Shown piece by piece: positions 46,900 through 59,087 of a stretch of DNA of 64,000 nt; within the stretch, counting starts at the first letter, position 1, and each line of letters opens with the position of its first letter. The DNA is from Gnetum montanum. Taxonomy: Eukaryota > Streptophyta > Gnetopsida > Gnetales > Gnetaceae. The stretch covers positions 324,828-388,827 of the forward strand of contig MNCI01006587.1 of assembly GCA_015680685.1 (NCBI GenBank), given 5' to 3'. The position numbers and the translations under genes were made by a program. A model generated the notes under the pieces. That model was not told the origin of the DNA. It did not search any database and saw only the letters and a program-made list of their open reading frames with translations.

Positions 46900-48550
46900 A
46901 ATGAGACTAAGAAGATCATGTCAAATTCATTAAGGAGGTAGATGAAAGAATTTTGGTAAAAGACAATAAAATTTTGGATAGGTAGAAAAACTACTTTCAA
47001 AAATTAATAAATGAAAATTTTTAAAGAGAAGACATCCAAAAAGAACCAAATTTTGGTTTAGTTAATGATCCTTCCTTCGTTGAGGTGAAGACAACCTTAT
47101 CAAAGATGAAACTTAAAAAAGTTGTTGGACCAAATAATACTTCTATATAAGCTTGGAAAGCATTGGAAGATATAAAAGTTTTTTGGTTGACACAATTATT
47201 TAACAAAATTTTGAAGGAGATAAATGCCTAATAATTAAAGAAAAAACATTGTTGTTACTATGTATAAAAATAAAGGAGATGTACAAAATTATGCAAACTA
47301 TAGAGTGATCAAGCTAATGAGCCATACTATAAAGCTTTGGGAGAGAGTCATAGAGTAGTGCCTCAAATTTGAATTAGCAATATCAAAAAATCAATTTGGA
47401 TTTATGCCAAAGAGATCTACTATAGATGCTATTTTCTTGATATGACAATTGATGGAGAAACTTAGAGAACATAGAAAAATCTACATATGATCTTCATTGA
47501 TTTGGCAAAAGCATATGATAGAGTGCCTCAAGATATTATTTGGTAGATCTTGTAGAGAAAAAACATCCCTAATAAATATATTAAAATGATTCAAGACACT
47601 TATGATGGAGCTATTACTAAAATTAGAACAACATTTAATTTTCTAGACATAGTAGGTCTACAACAAGGGTCTATGCCTATCCCACACTTATTTGTCATTA
47701 TTATGAATGAATTAACAAAAGAAATACAAGATAAAATCCTTTGGTATATGCCATTTGTAGCTAATATTGTGTTGGTGGATATAGTTCAAAAAAATATTGC
47801 TTCTGAAATGGAAAAGTGTAGACATACTCTAAAATCACAAAGCTTAAAAAGTAGTAGAAGACAAAATATATGGAATGCAATTTTAATAGCAACATAAAGC
47901 GTGATGAAATAAAAGTAACAATTGAAGGCCAAAAAGTCCCTTGCTACAAACAATTTTGCTACCTAGGATCAATCCTCCAATCATATGGTGCACTTGATAA
48001 AGATATAAGAAATAGAATTAAGGTAGGATGATCAAAATGGAGATAAGCTAGTGGTGTTTTATGTGATAAAACAATACCAATAAAACTAAAGAGAAAATTT
48101 TTCAAAAGAGTAATTAGGCTTGCTATCTTATATGATGTTGAATGTTGGGCATTAAAAATAGGCATAAGCAACAAATCATTATGGTAGAAATATGAATGCT
48201 CAAATGAATATTGAATATTACTAAAAGAGATAAACTACATAATATAGACATTAAAAGAAGACTTGAAGTAGCTTATATTTCAAATAAGCTACAAGAATGA
48301 TGGTTTAGCTAGTTTGAACATGTGCAAAGAAGATCATAGAATGAGCCTATAGAAAAAGGTTGCTACATTGATATTTCAAGAAAGCCATCGAAAGGAAAAC
48401 CAAAAAAGACTTGGAAGAAAATAATTGAAGATTTGAAAAACTATAAACAACAAAAAAAAAAAAAAAAACTCTTCATAGAAACAAATGACAAAAAAGAACT
48501 CATGTAGTCAACCCTATTTTGTTGGAATAAGGCTAGGATGATAATGATGA
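46900..48550 (+). pseudogene. RTE-type LINE, RT domain and 3' end (decayed)
   Basis: Blocks in order are VKTTLSKMKLKKVVGPNN, WLTQLFNKILKEI, NYRVIKLMSHTIKLWERVIE, NQFGFMPKRSTIDAIFLI, DLAKAYDRVPQ-like sequence near 47,510, and FVANIVLVD near 47,755, where an active enzyme has FADDIVLVD. Then come YLGSILQSYGALDKDIRNRI and KPSKGKPKKTWKKIIED. This is the plant RTE reverse transcriptase layout. The 3' end reads GTAGTCAACCCTATTTTGTT and GGAATAAGGC followed by GATGATAATGATGAATG, the typical RTE tail. Loss of the catalytic aspartates and many stops make it inactive. The 5' end with the endonuclease is missing. Confidence 0.85.
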
Positions 48551-48749
48551 ATGATACTAAGAAGAATAACAGTTTACTCCTAAGATTAAAAAAAAAATCA
48601 ATGAAAATAGTTAAGAAAATTGATTTAAAAAATATAAAATATGTGAGACCAAATGATATGCAAATAGATTTTAAATGCAACGGAACTAAAAAAACTAACA
48701 ATTTACTCAAGGATTATCACTTGGAGCTATAGTGCTCATCTTACTAACC

Positions 48750-49215
48750 AAGGTCCTAGGAGGGTTCGTAGATGAACGAAAGCCTAACCTCTCAACTCTT
48801 TTAAAAATCAATAAAAAATTAACAAGCTTAACAAAAAATAAAACTTTAGAATCTTCTTCACATTAAGCATAAAAATTCAAAGTCCACTAATGAATGATCA
48901 ATACTACATGCTTATGTACACTAACTTTGTATCTAAGGCATCTTACACCTTCAAAGTAGAAGCTAACTCAATAAGTAAGAAGAAAAGGAAATAAGACTTC
49001 GCATGAGTGACTTGAAAACTATGCTTTTGCATGAAATCATTTAACTAAAAAGTCAAACTTCAATTACAAGACAAGCAAACCAAAATTTGAACAAATACAT
49101 ATTGTGAAGTAAGGTTAGCAACCAATGACTCATATACATCATTCACAAAAATAAAATTAGGTATTTTATGTGCAACATCACTAGAAAGAGGTATCAAATT
49201 CTAGCTCACTAGCAT
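48750..49215 (-). pseudogene. LINE ORF1 relic, third copy
   Basis: On the minus strand it reads NFIFVNDVYESLVANLTSQY, VFVQILVCLSCN and LNDFMQKHSFQVTHAKSY, alignable with 22,400-22,620. It ends within the W-D-F block. This inference is the same as for that copy. Confidence 0.5.
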
Positions 49216-49375
49216 GTAAATCTACGTCCTGAGATGCATTACTAATTCCAATGTTAGTAGAAGAAGTTAAAGAGTAATTTCGAATGCATCAAGTAAACAT
49301 AATTCTTGAGTAATCAATTGGTATTTCTTGTGCCACAATGAAAATTTAAAAACAATGGTAAAATTTGCTATTAAA

Positions 49376-49497
49376 GCCCTAAAATAATTATAATATAGAT
49401 ACTACCCAAGATATATAATCTAATTAGAACTTTATAACTCAACATTGTCCACTAGAATTGAACTCATGACTTGGAGCTTTCAAATCAAGAGTCTTAT
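49376..49497 (-). repeat. tRNA-derived SINE, copy S7 (head truncated)
   Basis: CCCTAAAATAATTATAATATAG, AAGATATATAATC and ATTGAACTCATGACTTGG match the minus-strand consensus. It stops at GTCTTAT, before the A box. Confidence 0.65.
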
Positions 49498-51134
49498 TTT
49501 TGAACATCAAAATGGATTACATAAATTCTTTATAATCCAAGTCTTTCATATTTAGAGTTTCATATGTTCAATGAGGCTTCTTATTTTTTACAATATGGAA
49601 CCATTTTAGTTTCTAACATATTAGTAATGCATACCTCATTTGATTATAATAAGTGGCTTGGGGTTATGCAAGTTGCTAGTTTGATTCTAAGTGCTATGTC
49701 GAGACACATGCCACTTAGGGTCATGATAAAAATGTGTTTATAGACTATGATATTCAGTAATAGCCAATCATATGAAATATCATCATTAAATTCTTCACCT
49801 TCCAGGATGGGTTAGCCTATGTTGTTAGGATAAAGAAATCAAGATCATCTTGAAAAATAAGTAAAGAAGAGATCTTCCCTTAATGAAATATCATACTAGA
49901 ACAAAATTTTCATTAAAAATGACATTTTAATTAAAGTATCTAAAACATGCATTAGTTTTTAAGAATTTGATCTTTTAATGAGATATTCAAAGTTGATCAA
50001 CTTTTTTGAGTTAACCAATACAAAGCCTTTCTTATCTTTTCCTCCTAATTTTACTTGACCTTAGCAATAGTTTGAATTGATGAAGTACTCTTTATAATAC
50101 TAATAATTGATTTACCTTTTACTTTAACTCATAAAAAGCAAATTTATCATTGGCTATGAAAGGTTTAGGAAATGTATTAATGTTAAAACCTTTGAGAACT
50201 ATTAATTTACTTATTGATTTTTACTTAGTTAATGTGGTTAATTTGTGAGGTTGCAAAGTTAAGTATTGATCAATAAAATAGCATTCAAGATAATGACAAT
50301 AAATACAAGAATTAACCAAGAATAAATAACTAGCAAAACGTATCTAATTCCATCAATCATGCAGAAACAATGTATTGTAATTTTTTTGTTTTTTCTGGGG
50401 CACCACTTCACATTGTTAGCCTCTTTAACGACTCATTAAGGTTTTTTTAGGAAAAAGAATACAAATTCCATGAAGCTGTACTTTGCAACATCAACCACAT
50501 GATAAACAAAACGAACATGGTACAAAATTTATGGCCAAGGGAAGAGAGTGCAAACAAAGGAAGATAGTGTTACTGCCAAAGTTGACAAGCAAGAATAACA
50601 TGTTAGCGACCAAAAAACATTACAAAAAAGATACAGTGTAAAGAATCGAAATGATAGGCAAGCAGGGAAAAAGTAACTTGTCCATGAAACATTTCCATTT
50701 TACTTTCTAAAGGTGACGTGAACGCATGCAGAATATCATTATTTTGAACTTTTCTATGTATGCATATCATCAAGTCAAGAAGCCATCATTATCCCTACAT
50801 GTGCTTGTTGACTGGATTTGGATGAGGATGAATGCATTCTTGACTTCCAAGAAAAGTGCCACACCAGAAACCAATTGCAATTTTAGCCCTGCTAACTTGC
50901 TAAGGTTAAAAATCATTTACCTAAGCAACAAGCTTTCTCAGACTCCGAAATTTCCAATTTCTCAACCTCTATTTCTGCAAAACGGGATGATGAAGCACCC
51001 TTGAAAAGGTGATCTAGACCCGTATCTGTTGGTTTGAACTATAAACAAATATTCTAATTTCTTGGGTCTTAGGCAGTTTCAGAATGAGTTGCAGGCTCCA
51101 AACTACATTACAGATGATCTAAATATAATAAAAA
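49498..51134. other. Gene-free stretch downstream of the membrane-protein gene
   Basis: No gene or element is recognised. The part from about 50,700 on is less AT-rich and probably contains the 3' UTR of the minus-strand gene at 51,135-52,121. Confidence 0.45.
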
Positions 51135-52121
51135 TTACATACTGGTTACATCAGAGGGTCTTGGACTCCACAGAGAGCTCAGATCAGCAAACAGATCTTC
51201 GTGCCTGGTTACAATCACCTGTTTTGGCTGCTGCTGCAATTTCTTTGGCTTCCATGGCTTCTCAGATTCAGCCTGTGTCACCTGAACAGTTTCTGCTGAG
51301 AGATCTAGCTCAATGAGATTGTCCTCCTCTGCCAATGATGAGGAGCTGAACTTGCTTTCAGCAACAGTACTTTTCAAAGCCACTGATTCTTCTTCTTCTT
51401 CCTCCTCCTCCTCCTTTTCTGGGGTGATTTGCAATCCCTGCTTCTTGAGTCTCTCAAGATGTTCATCATCAACAATATTATCATCATCACTGCTGTTGCT
51501 GCTGCTGCTACCCAACCTGTTAAGGAGAGAATCATTTTCAGCCCATGAAAATGTACTGCCCACTTTGATGGAGGATTTTATTTCAGGCCAGGGTGACTCA
51601 AAATCCTCAGAACTTTCATTCAAGGGTATGGAGAAGTAAAAATCGTCCTGCCCATTTTCATCCTCCTCTTCATGATCTGCTGCTACTGCTACTGCTACAA
51701 CTTCTGCTGCTTCTTGTTTGGATCTGCAACAACCCACAACCAGTTCTTGCCCTTTTTCTGCATTCACAGGGTCCCCTGCATCAACAACTTGCAGGGCACC
51801 AAAAGGGCATGAATGATCATGAAATACCACTAATGTCTCTGATGATTCACAGCCACCACCAGCAGCAGCAGCTTCTTCTTCTTCATTTCTGCCACATTCC
51901 ACTGCTTTTGCGCCGTGGGTATCTGCTGAATCCCTGCCGTTCATGCTGTCACTGGTTTTGGAGTAGCTGACAAGGGCATCTAAGATCAGAACAGTGGAGA
52001 CAATAACAGTGAGGGAGCAGAACAGATTAGGCCATGACTTGGCCACAAGACACACAACAAGGGTTGTGGGCAGTGCACAGCTGGGCATGAGGCTGTATAT
52101 CAGAGAAATCAGAGCAGCCAT
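51135..52121 (-). CDS. Two-pass membrane protein with long acidic tail, function unknown
   Basis: An intact 328-residue frame, by far the best coding region in the window, with higher GC than its flanks. Residues 4-27 (LISLIYSLMPSCALPTTLVV) and 33-53 (LFCSLTVIVSTVLILDALVS) are hydrophobic, likely two membrane segments or an N-terminal hairpin. The rest is hydrophilic and low in complexity: an EEEEAAAAGGG block near residue 80, SSSSNSSDDDN near 205, a run of nine E at 237-245, and a K/Q-rich part near 290. It ends with HEDLFADLSSLWSPRP, the most ordered-looking part of the tail, perhaps a short binding motif. The ATG context is GTCATGGCT, with G at +4. No family is recognised. It is probably membrane-anchored with a disordered tail. 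Confidence 0.85.
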   Translation of the reverse strand: MAALISLIYSLMPSCALPTTLVVCLVAKSWPNLFCSLTVIVSTVLILDALVSYSKTSDSMNGRDSADTHGAKAVECGRNEEEEAAAAGGGCESSETLVVFHDHSCPFGALQVVDAGDPVNAEKGQELVVGCCRSKQEAAEVVAVAVAADHEEEDENGQDDFYFSIPLNESSEDFESPWPEIKSSIKVGSTFSWAENDSLLNRLGSSSSNSSDDDNIVDDEHLERLKKQGLQITPEKEEEEEEEEESVALKSTVAESKFSSSSLAEEDNLIELDLSAETVQVTQAESEKPWKPKKLQQQPKQVIVTRHEDLFADLSSLWSPRPSDVTSM

Positions 52122-52418
52122 GACTGGCTAGGATTCCAGACTATGCTATGCAGTGCAAAGATTCACAAATTTGCCAATACTGGACTCTGAAGTCTGACCT
52201 GTTCCCAAAATCTGTAGTGGCCTCAGCTCCTGCTCCTATCAGAAAATTTCTATGGGCCTTGCAGCCTGATTGGATTACTTGTTTATTTTGGGCAATAGTG
52301 AATTTGTCTCTGTGCTGCTGCTCACTTTTCTGAATGATCTTCTAAATTGAATTAAACTTTGTTCCCTTGTGTGGGGACTGCATATTTCAGCGGTGAAGGA
52401 GAAAAATCAGGAAGGCTG

Positions 52419-53427
52419 TCAGCCAAAGTTCGAGGGTTTGGTGTGATCATAATTTCCTTCTTGTCAATCAAACCCCGGAAAACCAGGATATTTGTTGAAA
52501 GTTGGTAAAAAACCCCAATGCATAATAGCCCACCTTTAGACATTCTGTTCCCAATAAGGCTCAGGAATATTTAAATTTTTGCATTGCATTTCCCCAGGGA
52601 AAGCCTGTTACTTTTCTGGGCCTTGCTGGTTCCCCATTTTTGTCAGTCGATGGTAAATTAAATCGCATTCATGATTATGCCCTCCAATTGTCAGTTGAAA
52701 GCAACGCTGATGCGTTGATATCGATATTTGCAGTTTTCCATAAATGATGTGGGCCATTGTGACTTTAAGATAAAATAACCATTCCCAGGTGCACTGCTCT
52801 GGTCAAGCTAGTTCATGTATTTCAAGTCACTTTGGGCATTTTGAGTGTGAGATTTGCACAATGATGCATGATTGTCTCTTTTTGTTGCAAGCTCTGTATG
52901 CCTTTATCATTAGTTTTTCCTGGCCTCTTTATTTCAGAAAAAAATATAATTAAATATTTTAAGTTTTAGAATTTTACGATGGCAGTGGAAACATGATTTC
53001 TTAACAATTTTTATGAAATCAACTACATCATTATTGTAACAAATTGGAAGGCAAAATTTCAAGTTCCTATGTTACAAAATCAGTTTTACATAAAATCATA
53101 TCCATATTATTTTATTTTAGTAGGGAGGGTTGGTAGGATGGACCTAAAAAAAGTTATTTTAGTAGGGAGGGTTGGTAGGGTTGGTAGGGTGGACCTAAAA
53201 AGAGTAATGGAAAATTCTTTCAATTTAACTAACAATGGTAACATCAAGGTTATGATTTCATACAAATACTTGCAATCTTTTAACTTCAGCCCATTGTAAC
53301 CTTATAAGATATATCTCATAAAAATTTTTAATCTACAACCTCATTATAATTACATCCAAAATATATATTCATAATAAAACATTATAAAAAAAATATAAAT
53401 TAATCCCATTTAGCAAAGCTACCATCC
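52419..53427. repeat. Tandem duplication, unit 1, in the 5' flank of the membrane-protein gene
   Basis: It starts AAAGTTCGAGGGTTTGGTGTG about 300 bases upstream of the start codon. It contains GAGTGTGAGATTTGCACAATG (about 52,847) and ATCAAGGTTATGATTTCATA (about 53,244), which recur in unit 2 in the same order. Unit 2 begins right at its end. Confidence 0.8.
53108..53208. repeat. GGGAGGGTTGGTAGG minisatellite
   Basis: Two copies of TTTTAGTAGGGAGGGTTGG plus a GTAGGGTTG expansion sit inside unit 1 and are absent from unit 2. Confidence 0.75.
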
Positions 53428-54145
53428 AAAGTTTAAGGGTTTAGTGTGATTATAATTTCTTTCTTGTCAATCAAAGCAAAGCAAAGCAAAGCAAATGTGT
53501 TGATATTCATCTTTGTAATTTTCCATAAATGATGTAGGGCCACTATGATTTCAAGAAAATAACCATGCACAAATGCACTACTCTAGTCAAGCTGGTTCAT
53601 GTATCTCAAGTGAATTTGGGCACTGTGAGTGTGAGATTTGTAGAATGGTGCATAATTGTCTTTTTTTGTTGCCCACTTTGTATGCCTTCATTGATTTTTC
53701 CTAGCCTCATCATTTTAGAAGAAAATCTAATTAAAAATTTTGAGTTTTGGAATTTCATGATGGTAGTGGAAATACTTGATTTCTTAAAATTTTTTATGAA
53801 ATCAACTACGCCATTTGTAGAATGGTGCATAATTGTCTTTTTTTGTTGCCCACTTTATATGCCTTCATCATTGATTTTTCCTAGCCTCACCATTCCAAAA
53901 GAAAATCTAATTAAAAAAAGTAAGAGTCACAAAAAATTCTTTCAATTTAATTGACAATGATAACATCAAGGTTATGATTTCATACAAATACTTGCAATCT
54001 CTTAACTTCTGCTCATTAAAACCTTATAAGATACATCTTGTGGAAATTTTTAATGTACAACCTCACTATAATTACATTCAAAACATTTTAAAAAATACAA
54101 AGGAATACCATTTAGCCTTTAAAATAATGGTTATAAGCTCAAGAG
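53428..54145. repeat. Tandem duplication, unit 2
   Basis: It begins AAAGTTTAAGGGTTTAGTGTG and repeats unit 1 with many C to T and G to A changes and a net loss of about 290 bases. A further internal duplication (TTTGTAGAATGGTGCATAATTG at about 53,637 and 53,815) is present. (CAAAG) units lie at 53,475-53,495. Confidence 0.8.
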
Positions 54146-54519
54146 AGATACTTGATTGTTGTAATTTACTTAATCTATGATGTGTACAGAGCACTCGCTA
54201 ATTATCTTAAACTGAAATAAAATTTGAAAGCTGTTTTTTCTATATCTAAAAATCTTTTAGCACAATGCATATATATCTATGCATTAACTTATTAGAAGTT
54301 AAGTTTTAACTTGTAGCATGAAAGTATCCATTTTTTTAATAATCATTACAAATAAAAATAAAGCCTTTTTGCAATGATCAATTAGTCAACAAAGCTTGTT
54401 GCGACTCATTAAATTTGTGTCATTGACTTAAAAACTAAAACAAACCTTGAATTCTGTTATTAATTACATTCATCTTGTATTCATCTTTTTAATAGTCATA
54501 ATAAAAAAGCTTTTCTTTA

Positions 54520-54623
54520 ATTTAATTTAAGTAAAACTCTATAATTCAACCCTATCCATTGAAGTCAAACTCATAACTTAAAAGATTTGAAATCAAAAGT
54601 CTTACCACCTAGCTCACAGCTCA
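54520..54623 (-). repeat. Diverged SINE-like copy S8
   Basis: AACTCTATAATTCAACCC, AAACTCATAAC and GTCTTACCACCTAGCTCACAGCTC follow the minus-strand SINE order with many changes. Confidence 0.4.
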
Positions 54624-56146
54624 TTGCTGTAACATATTAACTAAAGCTTGTAACTCGCGTCTTACAAATTATAAGTCTAATTCTATTGCATGTTAAACCA
54701 TGCTAAAGTACAACTGCTTTATATAGAATAGAATTGATAAGAATTGATAATTCACTACTGAATAAATTCACATGCTCACCATGAATACATCCATGTATTT
54801 GCAAAGCTTTTAAATAGAGTTTTGGAATTTGAAGTCCGTTAAATAGTGACGTATAACAAAGCCTAGTGTATTTGAAAGGCATGTGTATACATGTCTAAGA
54901 GTTGGTCAACATGAAATGCATTGCCTTGTTATTAGTCGTTCACATCTACAATTAAAAACCGATGTTTTTTTTTTAAAAAGTTAGCATTTTAACGCAATTT
55001 ATTGGTCACTGAAATATCACGGCATCTACACTATTAGTCAGCAGTGACAAACACGATGGCAGAACAAAACTCTGTCCAAGAACCAAAGTTCGTATGTACA
55101 AGATACAGCATTTATAACGGATCCATTTCCTGTTATTAAGTAAAGTGCCTTGAAATAAAAACTTCCTGTGCCAAAAGTCTGAGCTTTCGAAATGTTAGCC
55201 CAATGTCCTCAGTAATTTATGTTGTGGGGCTACCTCCATTTAAATCATTCACATCAGAGGACACTGATGTAAACTTAAAACTGCAAACAGAACAGAAAAC
55301 AAAAATAAGATATCTGAGACATTCCTATCAGAAAGCACTTGTAATTTCCTGAAATACGCTTTAAAATGCCACAGAAATGACTAAGCAAGACAACAAAACA
55401 TGAATCTTATAAGTTCTTTTAATCTTCACAAGAAATGGTAAACTAAATAATGGATGCGTTTAGGCCATTTAGTAAACATACATCACGGTTTCAGCAATGA
55501 TTTAAGCATGTAGAAATTTATGATCAAATAGATTTCCCAAAAAGAAAAAAAAAACAATTTTAACAACGGTTGATGATAAATGTCTATGTTTTCAAAACCT
55601 ATGAGTTTTGGGCAGATCAATTTAGTTTGAATAGAACATGACAGACTAAAATCCAACCGATTTTGTGTTCAAACAATGTAAACATAAAACTAAGGAGGCT
55701 TCAATTTCAGACTTGTGGCAGTATCTTCCCAACTAGCTACCGAAGCAAGGAAAACTTCTACTGCAAATCTAATCCAATACAGAACCAACAACAAAACTGT
55801 AGTAACGTTGTATTCATTACCGAAAAGGCCTTTCATTCATTGCTATAAACATCAAATTTAGGCTCACATATGGTAAAAGGAAGCAGTTGGAGGATCGAAT
55901 TTTATCAGTGACAAATGCTTTCAGAAATTGTCCAGTCCTATATCTAGATAAGATACGCTAATAGGGAAAGAAAAGCGCCAAAATATAACCCCAAAAAACA
56001 GAAAGGTCTATTTTAATTTTTCTTCCATTTATATAATACAAGATACATGTACTCCTCCAACATTCCTAGAATCCAAAAACCCAATAGAACATAGATGTGA
56101 TGCATAATGCGTTATGTTCTTTAAACATTCAAAACAGACTTCCACT
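54624..56146. other. Gene-free stretch
   Basis: No gene, RNA or known repeat is supported. The right end adjoins the polyadenylation signal of the spliced gene. Confidence 0.45.
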
Positions 56147-56152
56147 TTATTG
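56147..56152 (-). terminator. Polyadenylation signal of the spliced gene
   Basis: AATAAA lies about 10 bases after the TAA stop at 56,162-56,164 on the minus strand, within CAAATCAATAAAGTGG. Confidence 0.55.
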
Positions 56153-56161
56153 ATTTGTTAC

Positions 56162-57950
56162 TTACATGGCCTTATTTCGTGCTTCATTTGGGTTTATTTC
56201 TGCTGAAAGTAAAGACGCTTTATCGAAAGTGGAAAATTTGGAAGTTCTCTGGCGCTTGCTGAAACAGACAGTATTGAAATTTACTAAGAAGTCTAATACA
56301 AATTTGAAGGAAAAAAAACCAAAAAACAACAAATATAAGAATGAAAAAACATAAGACTTCAGATGTAAATGTGTTGAGAAGTAACATTTATGCCACCTTC
56401 CTTTTGTCTGATTCAGCATTCTAGTCTTAAGCAAAGAAGAAAAAGCTTCCTTAGCAGCAGCATGAATTGCATCAAACTCACTACCACCTAGCCCAGCCCT
56501 TACTTCAGCGAGCTTGCCCTGAAAATTTATAAATTAAGTCACAAGCCATTCCAAAACTTCCATGACGGCAAGACAAGTGACGTTTAAAGCTTAATAAACC
56601 CACCTGTAAATGTTTTATTTATCTAAAGAACACTTTAACATGTACAACCAACATGTATCATCCAGATAGTTCTTCAAATTGTCAAACAAACTGCAAGTGC
56701 CAAACTCATTTTATTTGCTCCTTAAATCAGACAACGTGTTGCTCACTCATGTTGAATGGTCAAGCATATATAGAGAATGACAGAGAAATAAGAAACACGG
56801 TTGCATTTTGTGCATAAAAATATCTACATGACCAATTAAGCTGTGGTACTTGTTAATCAGCACTTTACCTATATGTTTATAATATATGTCCATGTACTTT
56901 GACTAAGAGAATCTTTCCTCTTTTTGAAAAATCAAATGTTAGCATCAATTCTAAAAACTTTGTGTATAATATATGATAAAAACTATAATATATGATAAAC
57001 ACTTTGGGAACTGTTATTTAGCATTACATTATACACCCTGTAGAGGGTTATATATGAAGTATAATTTTGGCCACTATGATTCATACAGAATAGGCTGATC
57101 ATATAACACTAAATAATATTCTGTCCATGACCTTTCCAGGAGGCCTGATCCTTTAAAGCTAAATTGCCATTAATATTGTACATAGCTGTTGTACACCGGA
57201 TTTATTGCTCTTATGTATATTCTACTCAGGATTTATTACTCTGATGTATTTTGTACAAGCTAATTTACCTGACAGACCTTTTGGATCTACTTGGATCTAC
57301 ACAGACAAAGTTAAACTTCAGTTTCAGTTTCAGAAATAAGTCAATAATGTTGCACCATGTAATCATTTATACTAAAATTCAACTTTTAATGTTGGGTTTC
57401 TGCATCAGATTAACACTATTCTGGTAAGAAATGATTCTCTAAAAGAACATTTTCAAGACCTACAAATCTCTGCTGGCAATGTCGATAAAGAACAGTTACT
57501 TCAATTGAAAGGTACAGAATGTCAAGATGCAAATATAGGTAAAAGCTACAAAACTGAGGCAATTACCTGTCTAAGAGTTGAAGATCGTGAAGCAACCAAC
57601 TTGTGCAAAGATTTTGCTCGTGCAGCTCTGATATATTTCAGAGCACTAACCTTGTTCTGCAAGCAAAAAGTGCCAACAAATCATAAACCGTTTCACTTCC
57701 TGGGATTTCTTTTACGCATCTAAAAATTAACAATAAAATGTTAAAATCAAAAAGCCTTCAAGAATTTGGAAATTTGAAGTCATCAATCTGAGGAGAACTG
57801 GGAAGTAACGCAAAACAACCCACCGATGGCCGGTGACCCCCTGCACTTTTTCTCCGACAGATGTTACCCCCTGACATAAAAAACCAATGTGAGAAATGCC
57901 CCAGCAAACCACATATTTATGCGTTTCTGAACTCTTACCCGACCAACCAT
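56162..57950 (-). CDS. Small four-exon gene, function unknown
   Basis: Exons on the minus strand: 57,950-57,939 (12 coding bases, MVGR), 57,656-57,567, 56,518-56,397 and 56,258-56,162. All introns are GT-AG: GG/GTAAGAG, TTGCTTGCAG/AAC, CAG/GTAATT, ATTTTCAG/GGC, AAG/GTGGCA, TCTGTTTCAG/CAA. The phases join without a stop to give 106 residues. Segments include NKVSALKYIRAARAKSLHKL, LAEVRAGLGGSEFDAIHAAA, KEAFSSLLKTRMLNQTKG and FDKASLLSAEINPNEARNKA. It is helical and basic, with no membrane segment or signal peptide. An in-frame TAG just upstream fixes the start if exon 1 is right. The three downstream exons are the firmer part. I do not recognise the family. Confidence 0.65.
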
Positions 57951-57962
57951 AAAAATTTCCTA

Positions 57963-58097
57963 TCAAGAAAGATCAATGAGAGGAGAACCGAATTGAGGAA
58001 TTTTGTGTGGGCTGATACCAGAAGAGATAAGCAGGTCCTGGTCACTCGAGCCTATGCTGAACGTGGCGTTCAAGGGAGGGCAAAAACCGCTATCCAT
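57963..58097 (-). other. Possible upstream ORF (44 codons) in the spliced gene's 5' leader
   Basis: ATG in GTCATGGAT opens a frame starting MDSGFCPPLNATFSIG and ending at TGA, 13 bases before the proposed main start. Its frame cannot join exon 2 in phase with any GT seen. Its ATG context is better than that of the main start, so it could lower translation or mark a mis-called first exon. Confidence 0.4.
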
Positions 58098-59087
58098 GAC
58101 TGATTCTTGGAATTTTGATCGCAGAATAGGGTTTCAATCTGACTTCACAGGAAGAGAATGAACCGAAGTGAAGACTTTGTTTCCCGGGGTGGGGGAGGGG
58201 GGAACCATAAAACCAAAGCCTTAACAGAGCCCAAGTTATCACTTGCAACAAACCAAAGACTTTGCTTCCAGAGAGCACTGTATCAAGAATTAATGAATTT
58301 ATATCAACACTGCATAGTATCTGCTATTTTTTATAATATTTCGATCAACATCCCGATGTTACTGCTACCTACCATTGTCCTTTTGCTTCCTTGGTGGACA
58401 CTTATATCGTGGAAAATCACTTGCAACATCAAATAATTATCTATTAGGTGTTAGTTTAGTGGTAAAATTCTTAAATTTCTAAAATTTTAACTTTTTTAGA
58501 GTTTAGGCTTCGGGAAAAACCATAAACTGATTCACATGGATTTATAAGTCCGTTCATGTGACCCATCCATGTAAATTCTATGACCATTTTAACCATGCTT
58601 ATTGTGGAAGTGTGGGACCCAAGGATACATGTTTAAATAAATGATATAAAAAATATTTAATGTGTCAACCAACATACTTAGAATAGTGGTACACACTTGC
58701 AATAATATGTGCAAAGTTGAATGTTCAATTCTTTTCTTTTAAAAAGTCCATATCTATTATCAATTATACTTATAATTCACCATCTTCACTATGTATGGCC
58801 ATACATACTCACATGTACCATGCATATGCAACATTACATAATAGTTACAACAAAGTTGGTACATGTGAACTTCACAAAATCAAGGCTCTAAGCCCAATGA
58901 CATTAAACTGGAAGCATGGTTTAGTTAGAGGAGGATCATTATGATTTGTAAGTTACAAATTTAATTCCCACAAGCATACCAATGTAATATATTATTATGT
59001 TGTGTTTTGCTTAAGTTCTATGAAATTTTGGGTTAGGCTATATATCCAAAGGTTACATATAGTTATGTAGTTTTAGTTCCAAAACTT
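58098..59087. other. 5' flank of the spliced gene; otherwise no gene
   Basis: This includes a G-rich run (GGGGTGGGGGAGGGGGG at about 58,187) and AT-rich sequence beyond 58,300. A weak SINE-head-like phrase (AGGTGTTAGTTTAGTGG) is at 58,447. No clear TATA box could be chosen. Confidence 0.35.

Noticed and set aside
51313-51970. Plus-strand frames over the membrane-protein gene (SSSSSSSFSG-type and LLLLLQLLLLL-type proteins)
   Set aside because: They are antisense shadows of the low-complexity E, D, S and A codon runs of the minus-strand gene.
58187-58203. G-quadruplex promoter element
   Set aside because: A G-rich run exists but has no clear four-tract spacing and no mapped transcription start beside it.
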